Shown here: one piece after another, positions 52,763-62,197 of the stretch
Numbering within the stretch: the stretch's first letter is position 1
How the letters are laid out: every line of letters begins with the position of its first letter
NCBI RefSeq assembly: GCF_000521505.1
Contig: NZ_CP003915.1
Coordinates: 62,001 to 126,000, forward strand
Source: Advenella mimigardefordensis DPN7
Lineage (GTDB): Bacteria > Pseudomonadota > Gammaproteobacteria > Burkholderiales > Burkholderiaceae_B
DNA length: 64,000 bases
Direction: 5' to 3'
The notes under the pieces: generated by a model
Seen by the model: only the letters and a program-made list of their open reading frames with translations
The model's database searches: none
Told to the model about the DNA's origin: nothing
Translations under genes and position numbers: made by a program

Positions 52763-53521
52763 TTACCAATATCTTATTTCATCGTCTGAAATGCTACTGG
52801 TTTCCCCTTTGTTTTGTTCAAGAAAGATTCTCGCCAGCTTTTCTGCTGCCTCTTCGGCGTGCTTTTTTGCCAACTCTTCAGCCAGGGCAATGCTTCCGGT
52901 ATAGGCAGCATGCCATATGGCTTCATGCTCGTCCCAAACGCGTTCCGGCGGACGTACATTATTTGTCAGAATCGCTCTCATCAGCCTGCGCATATGGAAC
53001 CAGAGGATCTTGGTCGACTCAAGGATCACGGGGTTGCCGGATTTATGATATAGAAACTGATGGAAGTTCATGTCGCATTCGACAGATCGGCTTATGTCCT
53101 GTTGCTGATACGCGAGCCGCCCTTCCGTCAAGAGATTGATGCCCTCCTGCTTGTCCGCGTCCCCATATGACTGATCAACAAATTTTCTGGAAATCTCCCG
53201 GCATGCCAGGCTGTCGAGTGCGGCCCTGACGTGGTACATCTGGATCAGGGACGTGGCGTCGATATACGACACCATGACGCCCTTTTTATCGTAGTCGGAA
53301 ATAAACCCCTGGCTTTTCAGTTGCGCAATGCTTTGCGTGATGGGTTGCCGCGAGACGCCCAGCATTTCTGCTAAGCCGTCCTGGGTGATTCTTTCGCCTT
53401 CCTTTAGCGTCCCATTGCAAATCATCTCTAATAAGATCCCGTGGACTTCTTCTGTCAAAGGCTTGGGCGGCCGGATTTTTTGCACCATTGAACTGTTGTC
53501 GCCTGAAAAATTAAGAGTCAT
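52763..53521 (-). CDS. GntR-family regulator, FCD type
   Basis: 252 aa from ATG 53521 (GTG 53545 possible). DNA-binding: TEEVHGILLEMICNGTLKEG, RITQDGLAEMLGVSRQPITQSIAQLKSQGFI (quoted over two parts). FCD domain: YHVRAALDSLACREISRK, VECDMNFHQFLYHKSGNPVI with the Asp/His pattern of metal-binding FCD domains, DEHEAIWHAAYTGS. Divergent from the PhyH/TRAP operon; the 42-bp palindrome lies in between, so it is the probable repressor of that operon, relieved by a carboxylate. Confidence 0.9.
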   Translation of the reverse strand: MTLNFSGDNSSMVQKIRPPKPLTEEVHGILLEMICNGTLKEGERITQDGLAEMLGVSRQPITQSIAQLKSQGFISDYDKKGVMVSYIDATSLIQMYHVRAALDSLACREISRKFVDQSYGDADKQEGINLLTEGRLAYQQQDISRSVECDMNFHQFLYHKSGNPVILESTKILWFHMRRLMRAILTNNVRPPERVWDEHEAIWHAAYTGSIALAEELAKKHAEEAAEKLARIFLEQNKGETSSISDDEIRYW

Positions 53522-53601
53522 TTTGAATGTGCCTATATTTACCACGGATTTTTACGATCTTAGGGTAACTACGGGCTGTTTATCAAGTTAAACAATGTTA
53601 G

Positions 53602-53643
53602 ATTTGAATTAGGAATTCTGTATACAGAATTCCTAATTCAAAT
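53602..53643. promoter_or_regulatory. 42-bp perfect palindrome, probable GntR operator
   Basis: Left arm 53602-53622 and right arm 53623-53643 are exact inverse complements without a spacer. The centre is CTGTATACAG, and GTATAC is a well-known core of FCD-type GntR operators. It lies 38 bases before the PhyH ATG. A perfect dyad of this length could also form a cruciform or an RNA hairpin in the leader. Confidence 0.75.
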
Positions 53644-53680
53644 TATGGCGCATTCAGAAGTGAAAATCAAGGAGACTAAG

Positions 53681-54472
53681 ATGAAGTTAACAGAAGAACA
53701 ATTGAAGACATTCGATGAGCTAGGATACTTATACTTGCCCGGATGTTTCAACGCCGAAGAGGTGGCGCGCCTGAAAGCGGCTGCGCAGGATGTGTTTAGC
53801 GAACAGCGGGAGGAAATCTGGCGAGAAAAGAACGGGGTTCCCAGAACCGCTTTTGCTTGTCATAAATATAACCAAACGTGTAATGCGCTGGTGGGCGATC
53901 ACCGCCTGGTCGAGCCACTTGAACAGCTGTTTGGCGAGCAAGTATATGTACATCAGTTCAAAATCAATGCCAAGGCAGCATTTACGGGTGAAGTATGGCA
54001 ATGGCATCAGGATTTCCCGACCTGGCATAAAGATGACGGGATGCCTGAGCCTCGCGCAATGAACATCGCCATATTCCTGGATGATGTGATGCCGATCAAC
54101 GGCCCTTTGATGATCGTTCCGAAAAGCCACAAGCATGGCGCCCTGCAAAGTTCACATGATCAGCAGACAACGTCTTATCCGCTTTGGACCCTGGATAACG
54201 ACACCGTGACCAAGTTAGTAGAAAACAACGGAATCGTTACACCAACCGGTAAAGCAGGTGGGGTATTGATGTTCCATGCAAATATTGTCCACGGTTCAGC
54301 TGGGAACATTACGCCGTATCCAAGGCGCATAGTCTATCTCACGCTTTCAGCGCTATCAAACGCAATCACCAATCCTACAAGACCAGAATTCATCGCCCAT
54401 ACAGATTTTACTCCCGTCACGAGCGCTTCCGACGGAATGGATCAGCAGTGCCTGGCAGCCTTGAGTTCCTGA
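53681..54472 (+). CDS. Phytanoyl-CoA dioxygenase-family (PhyH/EctD-like) oxygenase
   Basis: 263 aa Fe(II)/2-oxoglutarate oxygenase, hydroxylating an aliphatic substrate. Iron ligands: HxD in WQWHQDFPTWH (about residues 110-120) and the distal His in LMFHANIVHGSAGN; the 2-oxoglutarate Arg follows in RRIVYLTLSA. The WHxDF..WH..DGMP stretch resembles ectoine hydroxylase EctD, but gene context is not ectoine synthesis. Start at ATG 53681 (AAGGAG upstream). First gene of the TRAP/CoA operon. Confidence 0.87.
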   Translation: MKLTEEQLKTFDELGYLYLPGCFNAEEVARLKAAAQDVFSEQREEIWREKNGVPRTAFACHKYNQTCNALVGDHRLVEPLEQLFGEQVYVHQFKINAKAAFTGEVWQWHQDFPTWHKDDGMPEPRAMNIAIFLDDVMPINGPLMIVPKSHKHGALQSSHDQQTTSYPLWTLDNDTVTKLVENNGIVTPTGKAGGVLMFHANIVHGSAGNITPYPRRIVYLTLSALSNAITNPTRPEFIAHTDFTPVTSASDGMDQQCLAALSS

Positions 54473-54497
54473 GAACCTTAAAAAACGGAGAAGACAA

Positions 54498-55511
54498 ATG
54501 TCACAAACCAGAAGAACGCTATTGAAGGCCTCCCTGGCATTGGGCGCGGCCTCAGCACTGCCGTTTCCCATGTTAGCGAGAGCCGGCGAAAAAATTTCTA
54601 TGAAGTGCGGAACCAACGTTCCGATGACTCACCCCATCTATTTGCGTTTGCAGGAGGCATCCGAAAAAATTCTGAAAGACTCGGATGGCCGTGTTCAGTT
54701 CAAGATATTTCCGAACGGACAACTGGGGGGCGATACTGAAATGCTCAGCCAGGCGCGTTCCGGCAGTCTGGAGTTTGTGACCATGCCAGGTGTGATTCTG
54801 GCGAATCTGACCAAGATGGCATCGCTCAATAGCGTGGGCTTTGCATTCGATAATTATCCTGAAGTATGGAAAGCCATGGATGGCGAGTTGGGTCAGTTTA
54901 TCCGCGAGCACATTTCTAAGGCCAACTTGATGGTGTTTGAAAAGGTCTGGGACAATGGATTTCGGCATATTACGTCCAGGAGCCCAATCCAGACGGTGGA
55001 AGATTTGCAGGGTGTCAAAATCCGGGTGCCAGTCAGTGCCATGCTGCTGAGCATCTTCAAGTCGATTGGTTCGTCCCCCACGTCTCTCAATTTCAGTGAG
55101 CTATACAGTGCGTTGCAGACGCACATCATGGATGCGCAGGAAAACCCCTTACCTATTATTTACACCGGAAAACTGTATGAAGTACAGCCGAATTTGGCAT
55201 TGACAGGGCATGCCTGGGATGGCTATTGGTTGTTGAGTAGCAAGAGAATATGGGACAAGCTACCTCAGGACGTCCAGCAAATTCTGAGCGTGCATTTGAA
55301 TGCAGCGGCCGTAGAGCAGCGCAAGGATAGCGAAAAACTGGGATTGGATCTACAGGCCGAGTTGACAACAAAGGGTATGAACACGACGACGCCTGATAAG
55401 GAGTCGTTCAGAAGCAAGCTTGCGCAAGGTGGCTACTACGCTGAGTGGAAAAAGAAAATGGGCGATGAGGCCTGGGATATTCTGGAGAAATCGACAGGTA
55501 GAAAAATATAA
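54498..55511 (+). CDS. TRAP transporter substrate-binding protein DctP
   Basis: 337 aa DctP family. Tat-type signal TRRTLLKASLALG (residues 3-16) then cleavage near ARAGE. Fold markers: MKCGTNVPMTHPIYLRLQEAS, FKIFPNGQLGGDTEM, IRVPVSAMLLSI, NPLPIIYTGKLYEVQ. The ligand, normally a carboxylate, binds via an Arg near residue 174. It pairs with the fused permease at 56387. Confidence 0.92.
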   Translation: MSQTRRTLLKASLALGAASALPFPMLARAGEKISMKCGTNVPMTHPIYLRLQEASEKILKDSDGRVQFKIFPNGQLGGDTEMLSQARSGSLEFVTMPGVILANLTKMASLNSVGFAFDNYPEVWKAMDGELGQFIREHISKANLMVFEKVWDNGFRHITSRSPIQTVEDLQGVKIRVPVSAMLLSIFKSIGSSPTSLNFSELYSALQTHIMDAQENPLPIIYTGKLYEVQPNLALTGHAWDGYWLLSSKRIWDKLPQDVQQILSVHLNAAAVEQRKDSEKLGLDLQAELTTKGMNTTTPDKESFRSKLAQGGYYAEWKKKMGDEAWDILEKSTGRKI

Positions 55512-55557
55512 CGATCGGCGAGCAGGTTGATCAATAAATCAATATTAGGAGACAAAA

Positions 55558-56355
55558 TTGAAAAAACGTATGGAAGGCAAGGTTGTGATTGTGACAGGAG
55601 CCGGATCGGTGGGCGACGGCTGGGGAAACGGGAAAGCTGCGGCCGTCTTGTATGCCCGTGAGGGGGCGCATGTTCTGGCAGTGGATTTAAATGAAAATGC
55701 AGCCCGGGACACACAGCAGATCATTTCCGATGAAGGGGGAATCTGCCATAGCGTTGTCGGCGATGTGACCGAAGTCAAGGATATCGAGACGATCGTGTCG
55801 ACCTGTCTTGACAAATTTGGCCGGATTGATGTCCTGCACAACAATGTGGGTATTGCACAGGTCGGCGGATGCGTGGAGACAAGTATAGATAGCTGGAATC
55901 GGATTATTAATATCAATCAAACCAGTATTTTCCTGATGAGCAAATATATTCTGCCGCATATGGAACGACAGAATGGCGGTTCGATCGTTAATATCGCCTC
56001 AATTGCGGGCCTGCGATGGTTAGGATTTCCTTATGTAGGTTATTCAGCGAGCAAGGCGGCGGTCATGTCCATAACGAAGGATATTGCCATGCAATACGCG
56101 TCCAAAGGCATTCGTGCCAACTGTGTGTTGCCGGGGTTCATGGATACGCCAATGATACGTGAGCCCTTGAAGTCATCGTATGGCGGAGACGTGGACACCA
56201 TGCGCAAAAAGCGCGATGCGCAATGCCCGATGCAAACCATGGGTGATGCATGGGACGTGGCTTATGCATCACTGTTCCTGGCATCCGATGAAGCCAAATA
56301 TATAACCGGAGTGGATTTAATTGTCGATGGTGGTTTGACACTTAAATGCGTGTAA
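55558..56355 (+). CDS. Short-chain dehydrogenase/reductase
   Basis: 265 aa classical SDR. Cofactor loop TGAGSVGDGWGNGKA (residues 14-28), VDLNENAA (acidic residue after strand 2 favours NAD), NNVGIAQ, active-site Ser in NIASIAG and YxxxK in YSASKAAV. Start TTG 55558 with TAGGAG 5 bases upstream; ATG 55570 is the alternative. It probably oxidises the alcohol produced by the upstream dioxygenase, or a related hydroxy acid. Confidence 0.9.
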   Translation: MKKRMEGKVVIVTGAGSVGDGWGNGKAAAVLYAREGAHVLAVDLNENAARDTQQIISDEGGICHSVVGDVTEVKDIETIVSTCLDKFGRIDVLHNNVGIAQVGGCVETSIDSWNRIININQTSIFLMSKYILPHMERQNGGSIVNIASIAGLRWLGFPYVGYSASKAAVMSITKDIAMQYASKGIRANCVLPGFMDTPMIREPLKSSYGGDVDTMRKKRDAQCPMQTMGDAWDVAYASLFLASDEAKYITGVDLIVDGGLTLKCV

Positions 56356-56386
56356 TTCGAAATTTCTAACTGAAAGGACAATTTCC

Positions 56387-58291
56387 ATGGAAATGCTATT
56401 GAAGTCAGAAGTTCGAACACTTGTACAGGGGCAGGAGGCTGAAAAGCAAAATCTACTATCTCAATCTCTGGTGAATTTGAACAGCATATTGATGAAGCTG
56501 GTCGCCTTGGTCGCGGTGCTTCTATTGTGTGTCGAATCAATCATACTGTTTGTCGGTGTGATTTCGAGATATGTTTTTCATAGCCCGATATTCTGGTCGG
56601 ACGAGGCGGCCACGCTGATTTTTATCTGGCTGACCATGTTTGGTGCAGTCCTGGCGCTGGATCGCAATGAACACATGCGTCTGACCGCTATTGTCAGCAA
56701 GTTGAGCGATTCGAAAAAGGCGTTATTTGAAACTTACTCGATGCTTATCGTCCTGTTGTTTTTATCATGCATCCTGGTGCCCAGTTATGAGCATGTGATT
56801 GAACAGATGTTCATAACCTCGCCTGCGCTGGAAATCCCTGACGGTTATCGGACGCTGGCGATCTTTACCGGCGTTGTCCTGATGATGGTTTCAGCCATGG
56901 CCCGACTCTCGAAAATTGCAAATGCCAGGCAGTTGCTGTTATGCCTGTTGTTCATTACTGCAGTGGGTTCCCTATTCTGGTGGCTCACACCAGTATGGCA
57001 GGCAATGGGCAACTATAACCTGCTGGTATTTTTTGTGCTGTTGATTGGCTTCTCGGTGCTGGGCGCTGTCCCCATCGCATTTTCCTTTGGCATCGGTACA
57101 TTGTCCTATATTCTGTCGGTGACCGATTCTCCCCTGATGATCGTGGTCGGGCGTCTGGATGAAGGGGTCTCACACGCGGTATTGCTTGCCATTCCCTTGT
57201 TTGTGTTTCTTGGTGCGTTATTGCAAATCAGCGGCATGGCAAAAAATATGATCAACTTTATGGCGTCGCTGCTTGGGCATGTGAGAGGGGGTCTGCAGTT
57301 TGTGCTGTTGGGCGCCATGTTTCTAGTGTCCGGTATTTCCGGCTCAAAAGTGGCGGATATGGCGGCCGTCGCGCCCGCGTTGTTCCCCGAAATGAAAAAA
57401 AGGGGAGAGAATCCAGAGGAACTTGCCGCCTTGCTGTCTTCCACAGGCGCGATGACTGAAACTATTCCCCCCAGCCTGGTGCTGATTACGATCGGTGCGG
57501 TCTGCGGCGTATCCATCTCGGCTTTGTTCATCGGTGGGGTTTTGCCAGCGGTCGTGTGTACCCTGGCTATTGCATTCATGTGCTGGCTCCGGGCCAGAAA
57601 AACAGATACGTCAGCTATCCAGAAGCAAAGCGCAAAGGTGATCGGGAAGACATTTCTGATCGCGCTTCCTGCCCTGCTGTTGCCGTTTCTGATTCGCGCC
57701 TGTGTGGTCGAAGGTGTTGCGACGGCAACCGAGGTTGCGACGATAGGCATCTTCTACATTATCGTGGTTGGATTCATTGCACACCTGTTTCAGCGGCAGA
57801 TCGAGTTCAAGCGCATCTACGGCATGTTGGTTGAGGCGGTGTCGCTGTCGGGAGCCATTCTGCTGATTATCGGGATGGCCACCGCGATGGCGTGGGCGTT
57901 AACGCAATCGGGCTTTGCCGCAACCCTCATTGAGCTCATGACTAATATTCCTGGAGGCAAGATCGGGTTCCTGCTAGTGAGCATCGTCATGTTTATTCTG
58001 CTCGGTAGTTTGTTGGAAGGCATACCTGCCATTGTTCTTTTCGGACCCTTGCTGTTCCCGGCTGCACATGCGCTCGGCATCAATGACGTTCATTATTCAA
58101 TGGTGGTCATTCTGGCCATGGGTTTGGGACTGTTTGCGCCGCCTTTAGGCGTGGGTTTCTATGCGGCATGCGCAATCAGCAAAGTGTCACCTGACGGTGT
58201 ATTCAATAAGGTTTGGGGATATCTGCTGGTGCTGCTTCTGATGTTATTTGTGATCGCGTTCGTGCCCTGGATCTCTACGGTATTTCTATAG
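56387..58291 (+). CDS. TRAP transporter fused membrane subunit DctQM
   Basis: 634 aa. Residues about 30-210 form the small DctQ domain with four membrane helices (FVGVISRYVFHSPIFWSDEA); about 225-634 form the large DctM domain, with ISGSKVADMAAVAPALFPEM, SSTGAMTETIPPSLVLI, and the last GLFAPPLGVGFYAACAIS. The two are fused, as in SiaQM. Sodium- or proton-coupled uptake of the ligand delivered by the DctP protein. Confidence 0.93.
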   Translation: MEMLLKSEVRTLVQGQEAEKQNLLSQSLVNLNSILMKLVALVAVLLLCVESIILFVGVISRYVFHSPIFWSDEAATLIFIWLTMFGAVLALDRNEHMRLTAIVSKLSDSKKALFETYSMLIVLLFLSCILVPSYEHVIEQMFITSPALEIPDGYRTLAIFTGVVLMMVSAMARLSKIANARQLLLCLLFITAVGSLFWWLTPVWQAMGNYNLLVFFVLLIGFSVLGAVPIAFSFGIGTLSYILSVTDSPLMIVVGRLDEGVSHAVLLAIPLFVFLGALLQISGMAKNMINFMASLLGHVRGGLQFVLLGAMFLVSGISGSKVADMAAVAPALFPEMKKRGENPEELAALLSSTGAMTETIPPSLVLITIGAVCGVSISALFIGGVLPAVVCTLAIAFMCWLRARKTDTSAIQKQSAKVIGKTFLIALPALLLPFLIRACVVEGVATATEVATIGIFYIIVVGFIAHLFQRQIEFKRIYGMLVEAVSLSGAILLIIGMATAMAWALTQSGFAATLIELMTNIPGGKIGFLLVSIVMFILLGSLLEGIPAIVLFGPLLFPAAHALGINDVHYSMVVILAMGLGLFAPPLGVGFYAACAISKVSPDGVFNKVWGYLLVLLLMLFVIAFVPWISTVFL

Positions 58292-58350
58292 ACAACAGGC
58301 ACGCGATTACAAACTGTACCGTACATATTACATAAAATTTAGGAGAGATC

Positions 58351-59520
58351 ATGTCAAAGGCATCGATAAGCGGTTGGGCGCATTCAAAGTTTGGAAAATT
58401 GGATGCAATAGATTCGGAGACTTTATTGGCTGAAGTCGCCCGGGAGGCGATCAGTCACGCAGGTCTGGAGCCGGAAGAGATCGATTCCATACATATCGGT
58501 CATTTTAATGGCGGCTTTCTTTACCAGGATTTCCCTTCCTCACTGGTATTCAATGCAATACCTGAACTCAGGTTCAAACCCGCTGTCAGGCTGGAAAATG
58601 CATGTGCAACCGGCTCTGCGGCCATACATTCCGGGCTTGATGCCATCGGTGCCGGCAGATCCAGACACGCATTGGTCATTGGGTATGAAAAAATGACTGA
58701 GTTATCAACGCCGGAAGTGGGCAAGGTGTTGCTCAAGTGTTCCTATGCCAGGGAGGAGGCTGATGTCAGCGGCGGGTTTGCGGGGATCTTTGGAAATATC
58801 ATTGCGCATCACTATTTTGAGCGCTATGGAGATAACCGAGACGCACTGGCTGCCATTGCTGCAAAGAACCACAAGAACGGCGTCAGCAATCCCTATGCGC
58901 ATTTACGCAAGGATCTGGGGTTTGACTTTTGCAGACAGGAATCGGCAAAAAACCCGCTGGTTGCCGGTCAGCTAAAGAGGTCCGATTGCTCAATGGTGTC
59001 CGATGGGGCCGCCGCTATCGTTATCAGTCGAAGCGATCAGGTACCAAACCAGCAGAATAAAGTCGATTTCATGGCAACGTCCCAAGTGAATGATTATCTG
59101 CCACTTGGCAAACGCGATCCGATCGAGTTCATGGGCGCGCGACTGGCCTGGCAGAAAGCATTGGCAGACACGGGGATGCGGCTGAGCGATCTATCCTTTG
59201 TCGAAACTCATGATTGCTTCACAATTGCCGAGTTGATCGAATATGAGGCGATGGGACTGGCAAAGCCAGGCGAGGGCGCCCGGGTTATTTTGGATGGCAT
59301 TAGCCATAAAGACGGACGCCTGCCTGTCAACCCGTCGGGGGGACTCAAATCCAAGGGCCATCCCATTGGCGCCACCGGCGTATCAATGCATGTCATGGCA
59401 GCAATGCAATTGTCGGGGCAAGCGGGGCAGATGCAGTTGAACAGAGCGGACACCGCAGGCGTGTTCAATATGGGCGGGGCTGCAGTCGCCAATTATGTCA
59501 GTATTCTTCGCAAGAATTGA
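58351..59520 (+). CDS. Thiolase-family acetyl-CoA acyltransferase
   Basis: 389 aa. Nucleophilic Cys in ENACATGSAAIHSGLDAI (about residue 87), HDCFTIAELIEYE, and NPSGGLKSKGHPIGATG near residue 330. The HDCF..E/GG arrangement is that of SCP-x/PaaJ-like thiolases rather than of classical beta-ketothiolase (no second catalytic Cys). It should cleave a 3-ketoacyl-CoA to acetyl- or propionyl-CoA. Its stop overlaps the ligase gene region by a few bases. Confidence 0.9.
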   Translation: MSKASISGWAHSKFGKLDAIDSETLLAEVAREAISHAGLEPEEIDSIHIGHFNGGFLYQDFPSSLVFNAIPELRFKPAVRLENACATGSAAIHSGLDAIGAGRSRHALVIGYEKMTELSTPEVGKVLLKCSYAREEADVSGGFAGIFGNIIAHHYFERYGDNRDALAAIAAKNHKNGVSNPYAHLRKDLGFDFCRQESAKNPLVAGQLKRSDCSMVSDGAAAIVISRSDQVPNQQNKVDFMATSQVNDYLPLGKRDPIEFMGARLAWQKALADTGMRLSDLSFVETHDCFTIAELIEYEAMGLAKPGEGARVILDGISHKDGRLPVNPSGGLKSKGHPIGATGVSMHVMAAMQLSGQAGQMQLNRADTAGVFNMGGAAVANYVSILRKN

Positions 59521-59531
59521 GAGTAAATATC

Positions 59532-61094
59532 ATGCTGCAATACGTAAAAAATCTGGGTTCATTACTAAAAGATATTAGTCGTCGGTTTCCGCAAGCGCCT
59601 GGCTTCATAAAAGGCAGTGAGCAGTTCTCGTGGAGTCAGATCAATGCCCGGGTCGACGCGATGGCGCATGCCTTGCGCGCTCAGGGTGTCGGCAAGGGGG
59701 ATCGGATACTGATCCATTCGACCAATAACATTCAGTTATTCGAGAGCGCCTGGGTCGCGTTCAGATTGGGTGCGATCTGGGTGCCGACCAATTTTCGCAT
59801 CACAGAGCCGGAGATCGGCTATCTTGCCAAATCGAGCCGGGCCTCTGTCCTTATTTACGATCAAGGGTTTGCCTGCCATGCTGATGCCGCAAGGAATGCG
59901 AGCGACACGTTGCAACACATTATTGCTTTGAATGACCCCAGGGATGGCGAGTTGGATTATGAGAATTTACTTAACCAGTATCGGGTTTATGGTGTGTTCG
60001 ACGATGTGGAAGTAATGTATGAAGACCCCTTATGGTTTTTCTATACATCGGGTACGACCGGATACCCAAAAGCCGGGGTGCTGTCACATGGCCAAATGGC
60101 GTTTGTAATAAACAACCATCTGGCCGATCTGATGCCCGGTATTGATCACCGCTCCAGCTCATTGGTGGTTGCACCGCTTTCTCATGGTGCGGGCATCCAT
60201 GCCCTGGTCAATACGGCAAAAGGAGCAGCCAGTATTTTGCCGGTGTCGCAAAAACTCGATTGCGAAGAAATTTGGTCTCTTGTGGAAAAGTACAACATCG
60301 ATAACATGTTCACAGTGCCTACTATTGTGAAAATGCTTACGGAACATCCTGCGGTAGACCGTTATGATCATCGTTCGCTTAAGTACGTTATCTATGCTGG
60401 CGCGCCGATGTACCGAGCTGACCAGAAGCATGCGCTGAACAAGCTGGGCAAGGTGTTGGTGCAATATTACGGGTTGGGTGAGGTAACGGGAAATATCACG
60501 GTGCTCCCGGCTGACTGTCATGAGCCCGATGACGCAAATAACCACAAAGCAGGTACTTGCGGATTTCCCAGAACCGGTATGGAAGTCGCTATTTTGGACG
60601 ATACCGGAAAGCGACTGCAGGCATTGGAGACTGGGGAGATTTGCGTGCGGGGCCCTGCTGTTTTTATGGGTTATGACAATAATCCTGAAGCGAACGAGAA
60701 GGCCTTCAAGTTCGGCTGGTTTCATACGGGCGATATTGGGCATGTGGACGAGGACGGTTATCTCTACATTACTGGCCGCCAATCCGATATGTATATTTCC
60801 GGCGGTTCGAATGTGTACCCCAGGGAGATTGAAGAGATCTTGCTGACGCACGTTGCGATTTCCGAAGTGGCCGTGCTGGGGGTGCCTGATGAAAAATGGG
60901 GTGAAATTGGCGTGGCTGTGGTTGTATCCAAGCCCGAAGCCAGTGTTAACGAGCAGGACATATCAGCATTTATCACGGGCAAGCTGGCCAGATACAAGCA
61001 TCCAGCAAAGTATTATTTCTGGCCGGAACTGCCTAAATCGGGCTATGGAAAAATTGTTAAAAAAGATATTAAAGCCAGGCTGCAGGCTAATTAA
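59532..61094 (+). CDS. Acyl-CoA synthetase (AMP-forming)
   Basis: 520 aa ANL family. P-loop-like FFYTSGTTGYPKAGVLSHGQ (about 183), A5 motif YYGLGEVTGN, A7 YLYITGRQSDMYISGGSNVYP near 415 (quoted in two parts), and C-terminal Lys in SGYGKIVKKDI. Activates a carboxylic acid with CoA ahead of thiolysis. Start ATG 59532. Confidence 0.93.
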   Translation: MLQYVKNLGSLLKDISRRFPQAPGFIKGSEQFSWSQINARVDAMAHALRAQGVGKGDRILIHSTNNIQLFESAWVAFRLGAIWVPTNFRITEPEIGYLAKSSRASVLIYDQGFACHADAARNASDTLQHIIALNDPRDGELDYENLLNQYRVYGVFDDVEVMYEDPLWFFYTSGTTGYPKAGVLSHGQMAFVINNHLADLMPGIDHRSSSLVVAPLSHGAGIHALVNTAKGAASILPVSQKLDCEEIWSLVEKYNIDNMFTVPTIVKMLTEHPAVDRYDHRSLKYVIYAGAPMYRADQKHALNKLGKVLVQYYGLGEVTGNITVLPADCHEPDDANNHKAGTCGFPRTGMEVAILDDTGKRLQALETGEICVRGPAVFMGYDNNPEANEKAFKFGWFHTGDIGHVDEDGYLYITGRQSDMYISGGSNVYPREIEEILLTHVAISEVAVLGVPDEKWGEIGVAVVVSKPEASVNEQDISAFITGKLARYKHPAKYYFWPELPKSGYGKIVKKDIKARLQAN

Positions 61095-61221
61095 TGCTTG
61101 GTTTGAAAACGCCAGCCCCTTCTTGATCAGAATCGGGCTGACCTGCTGAGTTGTACCAAGTATCAGCTATACAGTCAATCCTGGTCAGACATGATCTGTC
61201 TATCGGGAAAGGAGTGAAAAA

Positions 61222-61710
61222 ATGCTTACCAGCCGCGTGCAATCGGAAATCGATAATCACACCCAACAATATCATCTAAAAATTGATGAAGGAGAGTCCA
61301 TTTACGAAGGCCTCAGGGCCCGCTTCGAAAGCCGACTGATTCAATTTTGCAGTCTGTTTTTTTTACCTGCCAATTTGCAATCAGCGTTTTATCGCACAGC
61401 CAGTCCTGATGCCACGGGCAAAACCATTGTTCGTTATGGCCAGGCCGTTGTCATTGAGAACGGATTGCTGCTGTCCGCAAATGCAGTGTTTGGTCAAAAC
61501 CAGAGCGGTCAGGCGCTTATACACTGCCATGGCTGCCTTGTCGACGCGAACGGCAGAATGCATGGGGGGCATCTGGATCTGCAACGAACCATTGCCGGTC
61601 GCAGAGGTGTCCAGGCATGGGTGACGGCAACCAAATTCACGGGTTTCAGGTCACAACTGGATAAGACGTCCAATCTCTTCGTATTTCACCCGGTCCGGCT
61701 GGCGGAGTAA
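61222..61710 (+). CDS. PPC/DUF296-like domain protein (162 aa)
   Basis: One PPC-fold domain (DUF296): HLKIDEGESIYEGLRARFES early, and HCHGCLVDANGRMHGGHLDL late, which matches the HxH...GGH metal-binding pattern of the family. It precedes a second PPC-domain gene by 3 bases. Enzymatic role unknown. AAAGGAG precedes ATG. Confidence 0.75.
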   Translation: MLTSRVQSEIDNHTQQYHLKIDEGESIYEGLRARFESRLIQFCSLFFLPANLQSAFYRTASPDATGKTIVRYGQAVVIENGLLLSANAVFGQNQSGQALIHCHGCLVDANGRMHGGHLDLQRTIAGRRGVQAWVTATKFTGFRSQLDKTSNLFVFHPVRLAE

Positions 61711-61712
61711 AG

Positions 61713-62123
61713 ATGACAGATAAAATAGAATGTGGTCGAGTGGGACGTATCGTCACAGCCAGATTGATGTGTAACGATGACCTTGTTACTGGCATTGAGG
61801 ATGCATGCGTCAAATATGGCATCAATCGGGCTTTCGTAAAAAGCGGCTTGGGAAGCCTGTTCCGAACCAGCTTAATGCAAAATGAGGGGGCACATGCGAA
61901 AACGATCGAGGTCAGTGGATTTGCCGTTGAGGTTCTTTCCTTGAATGGCGAGATTGAACTTGCACCTGCAACACAGACTCCTGTGGCAAGACTTTATGGC
62001 ATTGTGGCCGACAATCAAGGTACTGTGTTTGCCGGCCGCTTTGTCAAGAGTGAGGCGCCGGTGTGCGTTACGGTAGAGGTTGTTATTCAGGAGTGGATCG
62101 CATCTGACGAAAGGTACGGATAG
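61713..62123 (+). CDS. PPC/DUF296 domain protein (136 aa)
   Basis: A second PPC/DUF296 domain: RLMCNDDLVTGIEDACVKYG, VKSGLGSLFRTSLM, FAVEVLSLNGEIEL, then GTVFAGRFVKSEAPVCVTVEVVI. In place of the GGH motif the sequence reads AGRF, so the metal ligands are at least partly missing; the two tandem proteins may assemble as a heteromer. Last gene of the operon. Confidence 0.75.
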   Translation: MTDKIECGRVGRIVTARLMCNDDLVTGIEDACVKYGINRAFVKSGLGSLFRTSLMQNEGAHAKTIEVSGFAVEVLSLNGEIELAPATQTPVARLYGIVADNQGTVFAGRFVKSEAPVCVTVEVVIQEWIASDERYG

Positions 62124-62197
62124 TTAGACGTTAAACTAACCGGAAGTCCATCGCATGGCGTCATCCAGCCCATCTCATTCATTCTGAAATCCAACAC

